From Straminergon stramineum (taxonomy: Eukaryota; Streptophyta; Bryopsida; Hypnales; Calliergonaceae): DNA of 64,000 bases. The notes below the pieces were generated by a model. It saw only the letters and a list, made by a program, of their open reading frames with translations. It had not been told where the DNA came from and searched no databases. Shown one piece after another: positions 13,068-24,942 of the stretch. The stretch spans positions 23,300,248 through 23,364,247 of the forward strand of contig OY987266.1 in NCBI GenBank assembly GCA_963920665.1, read 5' to 3'. The stretch's first letter is position 1. Every line of letters begins with the position of its first letter. The position numbers and the translations under genes are program-made.

Positions 13068-14989
13068 CATATTAGTAAATTAGTGATAATAAACATTATG
13101 TTTTAATTGATGTACTTGTCTCCTTAAACTTACACCAAGATTCCAAGAATGATTCCATAGAAAAAATTCAAAAAATAGTGTATTTTAAGCTTTCAAGATG
13201 CTACTACCAAACTAATCAGAGAAAATGCTAGGCTACTAGAAGGTTGTTTCATAGGAGGTAAGGGATTTTAATTTCCTATTTTCACTCAATTGGTGTGCGG
13301 GGGCATGGAGCAATGTCAAAGGATAATAATATGATAATACTTGTGGTTTCAAAATTTGAATTATTGTGAAAAGTTGTCAAGTGAATGGAACAAGTAAACT
13401 CTGGATCCCTATTTGAATATAATTGGATCATTGCAAGAAACAGTGGTCCTATTTTCTATCACAATGAGAGTGACGCTTTTGTTATTCACAATAAATTTTG
13501 AAGCACAAGTCCAATGAACATGAAATTTCTATGGAACATGTCTAACTTGATGTAAATCAGATCCCTTATTTTTTAGAAATAAAAAAAAATCATTTTGTAT
13601 TTAAAAATCATTTTTGTTAATTTGTCACAAAGTGCAGCTTAGGGGTTGTCACTACGTTAGGAGTCTCCAAATTTTATGATCTAGAGTTGAAACTTTCATG
13701 GTCTATTTGAATACTAGGAAAGCATTTATCTACCAAAGTAAATTTGAAAATATATTATTTCATGTCCTCCACATGAGTGCAAATAGTACTCCCATTGGGC
13801 ACAATTTTTGAACATTGAAGATGGTTCTAATATCATTTGTTTATTAAAATCTCATCTTCATCAACTCTTCCCGAATGGAAATTTTTTTATTTTTATAAAA
13901 AATTATTTTCCTATTTATTACAAATTAAAATGTGAAAGTGCCAATTTTCATGAGAATTGGCACTTTTCTAGTTCTCCTACCTAGAGAATTTTTCTATGGT
14001 TTTTCTTCCTAGGGTACCTTCTTCTTAAAGGTTTATACATGAAAATATTTTTTCCACTGAAAAAAATTATTTTTCTAATTACAAAGTACTCCCGAAAAAA
14101 AATGAGTACTATGGAAAACGCTACAAAAAATGGATGGTGTTTCTTGCAATGACCCAATTGCTCATATGCAACATTCATTACTCAAAACATATGGAAACAA
14201 AATCTAACTTTATTTTGAGAAATTTAGACTATCTAACAACAAGAACAGGGTTGTCATACCAGACAGGTTAGGGTGATTGGATGAGACAGACGGACAGGCG
14301 AACAAGAACGGACGAACGGTCTGGAGTTCAGACAATCCGGACACCTTTCATTTTTGAATTGGCAAGTCACTGCCACACTTGCGGTCCAAGCTAGAATCAA
14401 GGCGTGGACATGGAAGTCAAGGCACGGACTTCCCATCAAGACGTGGACTTCTTGTCAGGGCGCAAATGTTAAGGCGTGGACTTCACGTGAGGGCATGAAC
14501 GTCCCACTCTTCAACCATAGTGGGGGGGAATTCAAATTCACATTGAACTTGGTCATGGGATTCTTCTTTCCCATGGAGAGGAAGAACCCATTAATGCAGC
14601 CAACCCTTCATTTGAGTTCGGGGAATATCTTCAAGTCAATGGCTACATCAAGAGGTTCAACTACTTTTTGAGTTCAAAGACAATGTATGGAAGCATGTCA
14701 CTCCCTTCTTGAGGCCGGACTTCTCCTTCTTGCCTTCATCAAGCACTTGAGAACTAGGACCCACCCCCAAAAAATAAATTTAGAAAATGAAACTAAACTT
14801 CCAAACAAGAAGGACAAAATTTGTGTGAGTAGAATTCCAAAGGGTTTGGAGTCCTAATGAAAGACAAGGTACATATTTGTTTAAATTTGGGTTCGAGGAT
14901 TCATTTTTTATTCTTATAAATAAAAACTATTTGGGATTTAGGGTTTTGAGTTTACAAATTAAATCATAACCAGCTTATACTTTTGAGGA

Positions 14990-15500
14990 TTTTTGTTCAA
15001 GGCTTTATTTTTGAAATCAATAGCTACAATGGTTTGGATTGAAATCAAATACAAATTATAATGCATTGAAATATACTTGAAGGGTTTGTTTTTTGGACAA
15101 AGAAGGTACAAGGGTTTAGGTCTTCAAGACTTGAACGGTATATTCTTGTAATGGGGATCCTAGAATGGTTTGGGATTGAAATCAAACACTAGTTAGGTTA
15201 TTTTTGAATTCAAGTTCAACAGGTTATTTTTGTAATGGGTAACCCAAACCGGTTTGGGTCTTTGGGAATTGGGATTGAAATGAAATACTAGTCGAGTTAT
15301 TTTGAATTGAATCATTCAACTACAAAATTTTATTTTTGTAATGGGATTCTAGAATGGTTTGGATTGAAATCAAATACTATTTAAGTTATTTTGGAATTCA
15401 AGTTCAATGGTGTATTTTAGTAATGGGATTGTAGAAGGCTTTGGAATTGAGATGAAATACTTGTTAAGAGTTTTTTGGAATTCACCTTTAACGCATTGTC
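14990..15500. repeat. Degenerate tandem repeat, unit about 90-100 bp
   Basis: The phrase 'ggtttgg.attgaaatcaaatac' followed by 'ttattttgtaatgg' recurs about five times. A related array is at about 19480-20050, where the short words 'ttcaaaccctt.ggaaattcaaa' repeat at 19975-20050. It is probably internal structure of the surrounding element. Confidence 0.5.
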
Positions 15501-15687
15501 CTATTGTAATTCCATACATATTGTAAAAACATATTATTATATGTTTTGTTCAATAACTTCATAGTGACGCTATGGGGTTGAAAAGCTTAAAGGTGACGTT
15601 GTCCTGTGAAGATGTATAAGTGGATGGGTTTGTCTTAAACCTTCATTCAACCTTATTAGTGAGTTTATTTTCTACTTTAAAGTTCAA

Positions 15688-16133
15688 ATGTCGAATTGGA
15701 GGGTTTTTTCTGAGCCTCAAGATGAAGAGCCTCAACCGGAACCTGAGTTTAAGCTTTCACTTTCACAGTTGCCGGATCAACCTCTTTTGCCGCGAGATTT
15801 TAGACGTCCTCGAGAAGAAGCCGGACTGTCTCGACCGCCAAAACAACCTCGTGTAGAGCGGCGATGGCATGGTAATCTTGATGCTAATGCTTGAGCATTA
15901 GTGATCTTGCTTCAAGTCGAACGTGTCGACCAGACACTCGTGAAGTGATATTTGAGGCGAGTTATAAAGGCAAGAACAAGGATGAATATTTTTGTATGGT
16001 TCGACATGTAAAGGGTAGTTATGGCCATCAACAATGTTTGGAAGGGCCTATCAATCCTTTGACAAAGGCTGAGTGTATAGAATATGTTGCCACTACTATC
16101 AAACTCATTCTCAAGTTTCTTCAAATGGAGTGA
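15688..16133 (+). pseudogene. Possible element-encoded ORF fragments, unassigned
   Basis: Two overlapping short frames adjoin: 15688-15894 (68 codons, rich in P, E and R) and 15891-16133 (80 codons, containing CLEGPINPLTKAECIEYVA). Composition and codon use look more protein-like than the surrounding AT-rich DNA. The second has a plausible amphipathic C-terminus. I do not recognise a family. They lie inside the 7.6 kb element and may be remnants of its own gene; a small frameshift could join them. Confidence 0.3.
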
Positions 16134-16299
16134 AGCTTTGATTGGAACTTTGTTTTTTACCTCTAGTTGATATTTGTTAAGTTTTAGTTCTTATAGTTAT
16201 GTTTTGAATGTTTATTAAAATCACAGTGGGTGATTGTATTTACCAAAAGTAAGATTTGAATTTGAATTTTAGTTAAAAAGGACTTTGATTTGGAGTGAA

Positions 16300-18023
16300 T
16301 GTAAATGAGGAAGTGATTAGAATATTAGGTGGGCCTTGGTAGGGGCATGGGCTGAAGTGACCCCACCTTTTACCTTAAATGAGGAGGAAAAGGTGGGAAA
16401 TGAATCTTAAGGAAGGAAGGAGTGTGTTTGTTGTTGGAGTTTAGGAGACAAATTTCGATTTGATGTAGCTCATTGAGCATTGATCTTTGGAAATGGAAAC
16501 TTTCGCATATGATTCCTTGTAATGTGAACTTTTCAAATTGTGCTTGCAAGTTAAATTTGGACTTGTGAATAAAAAGTTATAGAGTTTTAAAGTTGAAAAG
16601 ACTCGAGGCTCTCCATTGAGAAAAATAGATGCTTTTTTTAGCCATAACTTTTTAAGTAATTCTCAACTTGTATTCATTTTTGGAGGGAGTGTATATCATT
16701 GTAGTAACTTTTTAAAGAGTCATCACTCATCTGATTTGGAGTTTGGAGGAGAAAGTTATGAGGAGTTGAAGGTTTGGAGGAAATTTGGGATTCGGGAGAA
16801 GTAAGGCCGAAACTTGTGGTGGCTACAACTTTGGGTTTGTTTTTCATATGACTTCGAAAGTTTTTGAAGAGTTAGTTTGTAAAATCTTCTATTCATAATG
16901 AGTTCATTTACTTGATTTGGACTCATATTGAAAAAGTTATGAATTGTGAAAGATAGGAGGGTGGGCTGCCGTTATAGTTTGGGAAACCGATACTTTGTTC
17001 CTTAATAACTTTTGGACAAAGTTTTAGTTTCTTCAGAAAATTTTCCAAGTTATAGATATCTATGTTAGGATTCTAAATTGCTATCACACTTGCAATTTGG
17101 ATTTGTAATTCAAAAGTTATAAAAGATTATAGAGGTAGTAGTTAGTTGACAAAGGAGTTAAAAAACCTCTATTTTGCACTCTAATAACTTTTGGATAGTA
17201 GTTTAGTTAGATTTGAAATTTGAAAGGTATTTTTTTTGTAAAGTTAACTTTCCAAAATGCTATTACACTAAGCATTTGGAGACTTAAGCCATCTGTGGCA
17301 CTAGGGAGAAGGTCATAGCTAGTGTGGAGAGTAGTTCTTTAGTGTTTGTGTTTTTGCACTTTGGAGTTCTTTTGAAGATTTGAAGAATTAAGGAGTTCAA
17401 GACATGAAGACTTGAAGATTTAAAGGTCATACATGCTAAGGACCTAGCCATGTGTTGTGGCTTGTGGCTTTGTTGTTCCTAGCCAGTTTAAGAGGGCCGT
17501 TGTCTTTTATTGTTGTTCCAATCCGGATTTGGAGGATCGTTGCATTCAATTCTACATTGTAAACCTATTGTAGGCTATGTGAATATTCAACTTAGACTCT
17601 TTTTGTATTGTAGGCGACGAAGTGGGGTTGATCACCTACATGGTCGAATCTTATATCATTCTCATTGATGAGGCTGGATTAATGACCAATTGACCGATGA
17701 ATTTGAGGTTTAGGAGCCCATCATTCAAACGGCAGCTCGTGTTCTATTGTCCCATTTTACCTATCCGAAAATTTGTTTCTTATTACACACCCTTACCCAT
17801 GCCTTTTAGATCCACCACAAGATAAGATGGGTGAAGATCGTGTGAATATTCAAGTTTGAAGACTTCGAAGACCAAAAGAAGATACAAGTTACAAGAATCT
17901 CCATCAAAGTTCTACAACTAGCAGCCAAACACTTCGCGTGTTCTCTAAGTGCACTCCTCTCAACACGACAACGTTCATTTGGAAGGGGCTACTAGAAGGT
18001 TTGGGATTGAAATGAAGTATTAG
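16300..18023. other. Element interior without recognisable gene
   Basis: The word 'aataacttttggatag/aagttatagag' recurs irregularly, giving an imperfect repeat pattern between 16560 and 17270. There is no ORF above about 60 codons of convincing composition, and I see no RNA gene. Confidence 0.4.
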
Positions 18024-18845
18024 TTAACCCCTAATAGCTTTAATGACCATATATGGTCGATCTGAAATTTCAAGTCCTTTTCTATTTGGGCAGTTAAATT
18101 TCTATGATTGGTTTAAAAAAATTTCAGGCAATTTTGAGGGTTAACTATGGAAAAATCTTCATTTTTTATGGAGAAAAGTACATATTCAATTGTTGAGAGG
18201 TCTTCAAAGGCATATGTGTACTAAAAGTAGAGTATAATGCTTGCTAATTTTTCTTCATTTCTCAGCTTTATGCAAAGCTTGACAATTTCATTTGATTTGA
18301 GATCTAAAAAAATTGTGCTTATCCATTTGCTTTGAGAATGGTCCCAATGAAAAGTTTAAAGTCTTTTCATGATTTTCACCATTGAAAATTTCAACATCCA
18401 AGTGTCTATTTGAAGTTATTTGCAATTTCTACTTATAAACAAAAATTGCATTTGAACAATTGCAAGGTGGATTGTGAAATGAGTTTGATGTTTTTTCATG
18501 TGAAATTAAGTTTTTTAGAAGTGCTTTTTAGTGTGCTAACACTCTTTAAAGTTGTTCATATTACCTCCAATCCCAAAAAACATTTATATGCACATTTTTG
18601 AAACATTGTGGACAAAGACAACATACAAAAAATAGAAAATGTACATTTCCTTTGGTATAATCTCACAACTCCTACGAAATTTCACACTCAAAATTGGTGT
18701 GCATAGTAATAAACAAGCTCTATTAAAATCTCTATGGTTAGATTTGAAAAAAACAACAATTTGCTCCATTGAGGATAACTACAAGCCAATGCTCTTTTTT
18801 CATAGTCAAAACACACTTGGAAAGGCTTAGGCACTTAGGGATTAA
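18024..18845. mobile_element. Possible TTAA-type MITE, weak right end
   Basis: The left end TTAACCCCTAATAGC at 18024 is typical. The best partner is the degenerate 'gcacttagggattaa' ending at 18845. Nothing inside is coding. Pairing of the two ends is uncertain. Confidence 0.3.
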
Positions 18846-20338
18846 GATATTTCTATGTTCAAGTTTGTAAGTTCGCATGGGGAAGTTTGTCATGGAGAGA
18901 GTTCAAATTTGGCTTGGAGGGAGTTCAGGTCTATCATTTGGATAGGTTTCCACACATACGCCCAAGTCAAGGCACGGACTTCTTGTCAAGGCGTGGACGC
19001 AGGGGCGGGGATGTTGAGCAAAACAACAAGAGGATGTGGAAATCAGCTTCAACATTTGAAATTGGCATGGGATTCTTCCTTCCTATGGAGAGGGGGAAGC
19101 CATTAATGTAGTCAGTCCTTAATTTAAGCTCGAGGAATATCTGCAAGTCAATGGCTACATGAAGAAGTCCAACTACTTTTTCAGTTCAAAGACAATTCAT
19201 GGAAGGATGTGGCTCCTTTCTTGCACTGCACTTGTCCTTCTTGGCTTCCCCAAGGACTTGAGAACTAGTCCCTACCAAAAAAAAAGGAGATTTCAGAAAA
19301 TGAAAATTAACTTGCATACTTCAAGAAAAAAATTTGAAATTAGATGCTAGAAGTTTTGGGATTTATAACAAAAGACAAGGTATACATTTTTTAAAATTCA
19401 AGTTGAAGGATGCATTTCTGAATTCTCCAAATAGAAACTAAAAGGGTTTAGAGTTCCAAAAACAAATCAAACACGGCTTATATTTTGTAGAGTTCTAATT
19501 GAATGGGTTTATTTTTGGTAATGGGGGCTACAGGGGTTCGGAAATTGGAATTCACATCGTTAACGTATTACAATGTATTCAAATGTAGTTCAAGGATTTA
19601 TTTTTGAAAATAGAGGCTACAAGGATTTGGAAAGGAAACAAAATGCAAGTTCTAGTGGTTTTGAAGCAAGTTCAAAAGCTTTCTACTAGATGCTAGAAGG
19701 GTTTTGATTTCAAATCAAATAGAAGTTATGTTTTGTTTAGTTATAGTTGAAGGCTTTATGGTGTTAATAATTTTTGTTCTAAGTATTTAAATTTTAAAAT
19801 TCAAATCAAATACAAGTTAGATGTTATGTGCTTGTACTTCAAGGGCTTCAACTCCTTCAAGTTGAAGTATGGGTTATAAGGGTTTGGAAATCCCTTCAAA
19901 TACAAGTTAATATTTTTGGGTTCTACTTCAAGGGTTCATTTGTGTTAATGGAAGATACAAGGATTGGGATTTGGGAATTCAAACCCTTGGAAATTCAAAC
20001 CTTTGGGAATTCAAACCCTTGGAAATTCAAACCTTTGGGAATTCAAACCCTTTGGTTATTGCTTATAAATTCAAAAGGAATTAGTATTTTTTGCCTACAA
20101 TGCAAAAAAATATGGTTCAATTGAACAAGGGCCTCTTTACTGCTTCTTAATGGAGAATGAATTAAATTCATTCGCCTACATGGAAAAAAATACGGGTCCA
20201 TGGAGCAAGGTTCCTCTTCCTTTACTTTTAAATTCACAAGAAATTAGTTCCACTTGACCCCAATGGGAAAAAATATGGTTTGGTTGTACAAGGTCCCCCT
20301 TTCATTTGAAAAATAAATTAGTTCAATTTGACTCCAAT

Positions 20339-21256
20339 TTAACCCCTAAAGCACCAAGGCCTATTTTCTGCCAAAAACCACTCAAAACTGCCATTTCTTT
20401 AGCAAAGAGTAAAAAAAACAATTGTTTTTTCCACATCTAACCATAGGTTCCTACACCTGACTAGTATGAGAATGTGTGGAAAAAATTTCAGAAATTTTGG
20501 ACCACACAAATTGCAAGAAATTTGCATTTGAAGTGCAAAAAATAAGTTTTTCAGCACATTGTGGGACAAGATTTTTTGACTTTGAAAATTTTAAACTTTA
20601 AATTTTTGCTCTACAAAGTTTTGAGCTTTAAATCTTTACAATGGAGAATTGAGTTGAGAGTCTAGACAATTTTTTTTTTTTTTTTTAATTTTCATTATTA
20701 ACAAAATTGTTAAGTAGAAGTAGGTACAAGATAGTAGGAAAATCTAAAATATTAATATCTTTTATATGGAATTAAAATTCATTAATCCCAATGGTGAGAT
20801 TGTTCTAGCAAAAAATCTAAACCACAAGGATTTTTTTTTTTTTTTTTAAATTGTAAAAATTGCATTCGAAAATGAATCCTACAAGTTATTTTTTTCAGGA
20901 AGATGCTCTAAGTGCTTGAAAAATAAGATTGTCTATAACTTTCTCATAACAAATCCAAATGGAATGAATCAAAGCTTCGTAGATAGACAAAAATATAATC
21001 TATAGCAAAAAGACCTAAAAAAAAGATTCCAATTTCTACCAATTTTTTGCTGAAACCCCTCTTCCTTGTTTTGAGCTTATTTGGGCATAACTTTTGTTCC
21101 TAGGCACCAATTGAAAAAAATTATATTCCCATGAAGCTTATAAGTTTTTCTATATGCATAAAAAGTTTCAAAGAATTAGGACAAAAATTCATCCATTAGG
21201 TACTTGCCCCAAATCCCATTTGTCCCTTGAGGGGACAATGGTCCTTTAGTGGTTAA
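20339..21256. mobile_element. TTAA-type (piggyBac-like) MITE, 918 bp
   Basis: The left end is TTAACCCCTAAAGCACCAAG and the right end is 'gtcctttagtggttaa', so only one base of the GGGG is altered. It shares its interior with the shorter copy at 12158-12748, including the 'ataacttttgttcctaggcacc' region in part. Two poly-T/poly-A tracts (20668-20690, 20830-20850) add length. No coding capacity. Confidence 0.65.
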
Positions 21257-21882
21257 AAAAATGTGGTTCATGGGAGCAAGGGTCCCCCCTTATTGCCCAT
21301 AAATTCAAAAGGAATTAGTAATTTTTTGCCTACAATGCAAAAAAATATGGTTTAATTGAATGAGGGCCCCTTTATTGCTTCTTAATGGATAATGAATTAA
21401 ATTCATTTGCCTTCAAGTAAAAAAATATGAGTCCATGAAGCATGGTTCTTTTCCTTTACTTTTAAATTTACAAGGAATTAGTTCCACACTTCCACTTGGC
21501 CCCAATGAAAAAAAATATGGTTGGTTGTACAAGGACCCCCTTCATTTAGAAATAAATAAATTCAATTTGGTTCCAATTTTGAAAAAATCATCCGCACCCG
21601 AAGTCTCGAATTACTTCCATCTACACTCCGACCCACTCTAGTCCCTGCCTTGATATTCATCTGTGTCTTGATACAATTTCGTCCCCACGTTGACTTCTAT
21701 TCGCGCCATGGCAAGATTATGTCCGCGCCTTGGATCCTACTTGGCAACTAGGTGGCATCAAAGTGGCAGCCAAATCACATGTTTTTTCAATTAAAGAAAG
21801 TCAACTTAGTGTTGACCACATTAGATGGGCAAGACCTCTATTGGATGGGTGAACTAGACATCCGTTTGGTATGACAACCCTG

Positions 21883-23600
21883 ATTCCCTAAACAAGAATC
21901 TAAACATTTGCTAAGTTTCCTATCCCACTAACAATAGGTTGGCTTATCAAAGCTTGATGGGCAATCCAAGGGCTCATTTTTTCTCTAATGCTTCAAAGTG
22001 TCACAAAAATTATAATTCTATCAATTCTAAGAATTTTGAAAAAAATTAAATGGAATTAAAAGTAGGTTATTTGAGCTACACTATCTTAGTTAAGCTTTAA
22101 AGCATTTAAAATCAAGAACTACGTGAAAATTGAAGTTTGACTTTCAAAATGTTGTATAGGCTTGAAATGTCCTTTAAAGGTTACTTAACTTTTGATATTG
22201 TGAATACAATATGTGAATGATTAAAATTTGATAGTATTGTATTAATAATTTGGTTATTTTGAATATATTATCATTTTATAATTAACTGCAAGTATGGAAC
22301 CTTAGATCAAATTGAAAATCTACAAAAAAGAATACCCAATCCAAACTCCAAAGATCCTAAGTCCATTTTCAACTCAAAAATTTTCAAGAGCATATAATGC
22401 CAGACAGTGGATCGGTGATTGATGATCAACTTTGATTAAAAATTTATGAATAGTTTCATTTAATAGTATGATTCCAAGAGGATAAGTGATACAATTTGCT
22501 GAATGGTCAATTCCATTAATTTGGTGGTATTCCGTGTGCCATTTGTACATATTTCATCCACCATTTTAATGAAATATGGTGCCATTTTAATATACTTGCG
22601 TCTTCAAGCTACAATTTTTTGTGCCATTTTTATGAAATATGGCGCCATTATAAAAGTATTCTAAATAAGTAAATATCCGTATTGTTGCATGTTAACCATG
22701 TTACATTTTCTAAACACAAACTACCTGAAATTCATTGCATCTGGTCATTTCGAGGTTCGTCTTTTGCGGACTCCATAATTACGTCTCAAGTCTCAAGTCT
22801 GAAGTGTGAACGACGAAACCAAAAGAATAGTACGCCACGAGATCTGCATGTGCTGGAGTGTGAGAGTGTCCTTATTATCTGAATCCAAAAATAGTTAAAA
22901 TACTCATGCCATCAGAATTCCGGAATGTCTTTTCAGTTCTCCCAAACTGGATTTCCCGAAGTATCTCAGTCTCATTGAAGCTCAAATCCCATCAACACCA
23001 GAATAATAGAAATCTGATCGAGGCATCACTATTCAGTATTCACAAAATTGAATCCTATGATTGATCCAGATGCTCGCACCACTTCCTGACTTCATGTCAA
23101 TGAAAGCAGAAGATCCGTTCTTGCATTTGCCCCCAAAACTAAATAAAACTAAATAAAAGATCCATTACCAAAATATCGCAAACCCTCTTTCATGTTACGA
23201 CTTTGTTTCTATTCGCAGATTGTCAATTCGCATAAATAACCGAGCCACGTTCATGAGATGATCGAACTCCGACTTGTATGGGAATCATTGCAGTCCTCGG
23301 TGAAGACCTGAGATTGCTGGAGATGGAATGATGGATCCTCAAGTCAGAATTTCCTTGCCCCAAAAAATATTGACAGAATCTACAGTAAACTTGCATCGGC
23401 GAAGCAACTCTCCTTCTAATAATAAGTCTGTACGAGCACGGACCGACTCAACTCAGCACTAATTACAGAAGTTAGTGGTCTTTGAATTATTATAATCTCG
23501 TATTGCGTTTGATAATGGAAGGAGGGGTTTCAAGAGGTTTCAGACGACAAGTAATGTACTCAAATAGGATAATTATATCATTAGAAAAGTCGAAGCCGAA
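21883..23600. other. AT-rich intergenic DNA, no gene seen
   Basis: The first part is AT-rich. At 22500-22670 there is a degenerate cluster of 'gccattttaatgaaatat.g.gccatttt' words related to the 133-bp MITE family. From about 22700 the base composition rises toward the downstream flank of MYB-CC gene 2. No convincing ORF. Confidence 0.4.
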
Positions 23601-23624
23601 GCCGAGAAGAAGAAAATCGATGCG

Positions 23625-23845
23625 TGTACGTTGTCGGAGTGTTATGTCACTGCTGGGCCATGGGGCTTGTTGCTGGAGCACGCGCAGGACTTGGCTTGGC
23701 ACGCCCCAGGGTGGACCGTATCGTCATGCCATGCGTGCAGATTTCAGTTGCCATCGAGTTGTTTCTTCACATTCCTTTCCTTTAACAGCAACTGACAATT
23801 TTTTCAACTCCCCATTGCGCTCATGTATTCTCATAAGCACAGATC
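23625..23845 (-). other. Block homologous to the 3' flank of MYB-CC gene 1
   Basis: Read on the minus strand this aligns with about 9230-9412. Shared words include ctgcacgcat, cgtgccaag, agcaacaa and cccatg. The frame that is open downstream of gene 1 is interrupted here by a TGA just before the LHA-like segment and ends shortly after PAVT. It shows that the duplication unit extends more than 1 kb beyond the MYB-CC coding end. Confidence 0.55.
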
Positions 23846-23982
23846 GATTAATTCTAGGGACTTGAGAATCGAGAATTTATGTGATTAATCGACTTGAAGA
23901 GAATTCATGTGATTCTAGGGATATGCATGAAGAGAATTCAATTCGATCGGCAGCATGGGATGAGGGGGGAAATTAAATAATG

Positions 23983-24115
23983 GTGAATTTCATTAAAATG
24001 ACGGTATTATTTCTCCATTTCTGACATATTCCATGCCATTTTAATGGAATGTCGTGCAATTCCTAACATATTCTGCGCCATTTTATCGTAATATCACCAT
24101 TTTAATGAAATTCAC
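23983..24115. mobile_element. 133-bp MITE, copy 3
   Basis: Same orientation and length as copy 1. Its ends are GTGAATTTCATTAAAATG and attttaatgaaattcac. It follows 'aataatg' and precedes 'tataat'; copy 1 is followed by 'tataaa', consistent with insertion at TA-rich sites. Confidence 0.8.
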
Positions 24116-24942
24116 TATAATACGAGATGATCACATGAAGTTCACGTGAATTTCCGGAAATTGGCACGTTGGACCCTGAGAAAAGGAAGGACATTAAATG
24201 CATGATTTTAGGGACTCTGCATGGGGGTGGGGTGGAAATCCTGGATTAGCGTGAGCTCAATGATGTGGATGAAATGCAATAGGCATAGAAATTGGCATAT
24301 CTGTCGGCACATTATGCTAATCGAAATTGGGGCACGGAATACTGCCAAATTAATTACGTTAGTTAAGATTACCGAAGAACTTTACTTTGTGCATGAATGC
24401 CACACTGACTAGCACAATGATGACGTTGCTAAGACATTAAAAAAGTGTGTGTACGAACTTTATTAGCATGAAAAAATGATATCAAACAATTGATTGCTCT
24501 TAACTGTGTACCCAGTATAATGCACAATCCAAAGGGGGCAGTAAAGGGGGCCAATCTTTCTGTCCGTCACTTTCTAACTAACAAAAGTCCAGCTCAAACT
24601 TGATATAAAATCGAAGTCAACTAGTCAAGCATGGAAGAGAGCTGTTTCGGTGCAACTACACCCTGAAATGCAAACCCCTGGTACATTCACTCCATCGAAC
24701 TTTCACGTACGGGTATCACCTGAGCAGCTCCCCTAGCTCTTTTCCTTTGAGACTAACCGCATCACAAATTCTCAATTAAGTAACAAGGAATGCGAGCTAT
24801 CTCTGTCGTCATCACAATCCAGGTTCAGAGTAAGTTCTTTAATGGGAATTGCTAGAAGGGACAAAAGTACCTCGGAGTCCGTCGTAATCAATCAAAATAC
24901 ACTGAGGCTAGGTCGGCGTGGATTCTGCACGAGCAAAACTAT

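Larger units (their letters stand above)
9481..14245. other. AT-rich transposon-derived DNA, no gene seen
   Basis: The tract is strongly A+T rich and holds two 133-bp MITEs and one TTAA-type MITE (listed separately). A small element at 10266-10421 has inverted ends of about 25 bp around gaaaattttgggcctc. The ORFs are short and look random. I see no tRNA, rRNA or clear coding exon. Confidence 0.5.
14246..21882. mobile_element. Large element with inverted termini, 7.6 kb
   Basis: The left end CAGGGTTGTCATACCA (14246) is an exact inverse of the right end, which stops at 21882; a few further bases (AAC, GG) also match. Just inside the left end is a more GC-rich stretch full of 'caaggcgtggact' words, and the right end has a comparable stretch. 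A block at about 14540-14740 is repeated directly at about 19060-19240 (gggattctt, then 'aatatct.caagtcaatggctac'). Terminal CAGGG resembles hAT-type ends, but no 8-bp duplication is evident. Two TTAA-type MITEs are nested inside. It could also be two related elements side by side. Confidence 0.5.
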
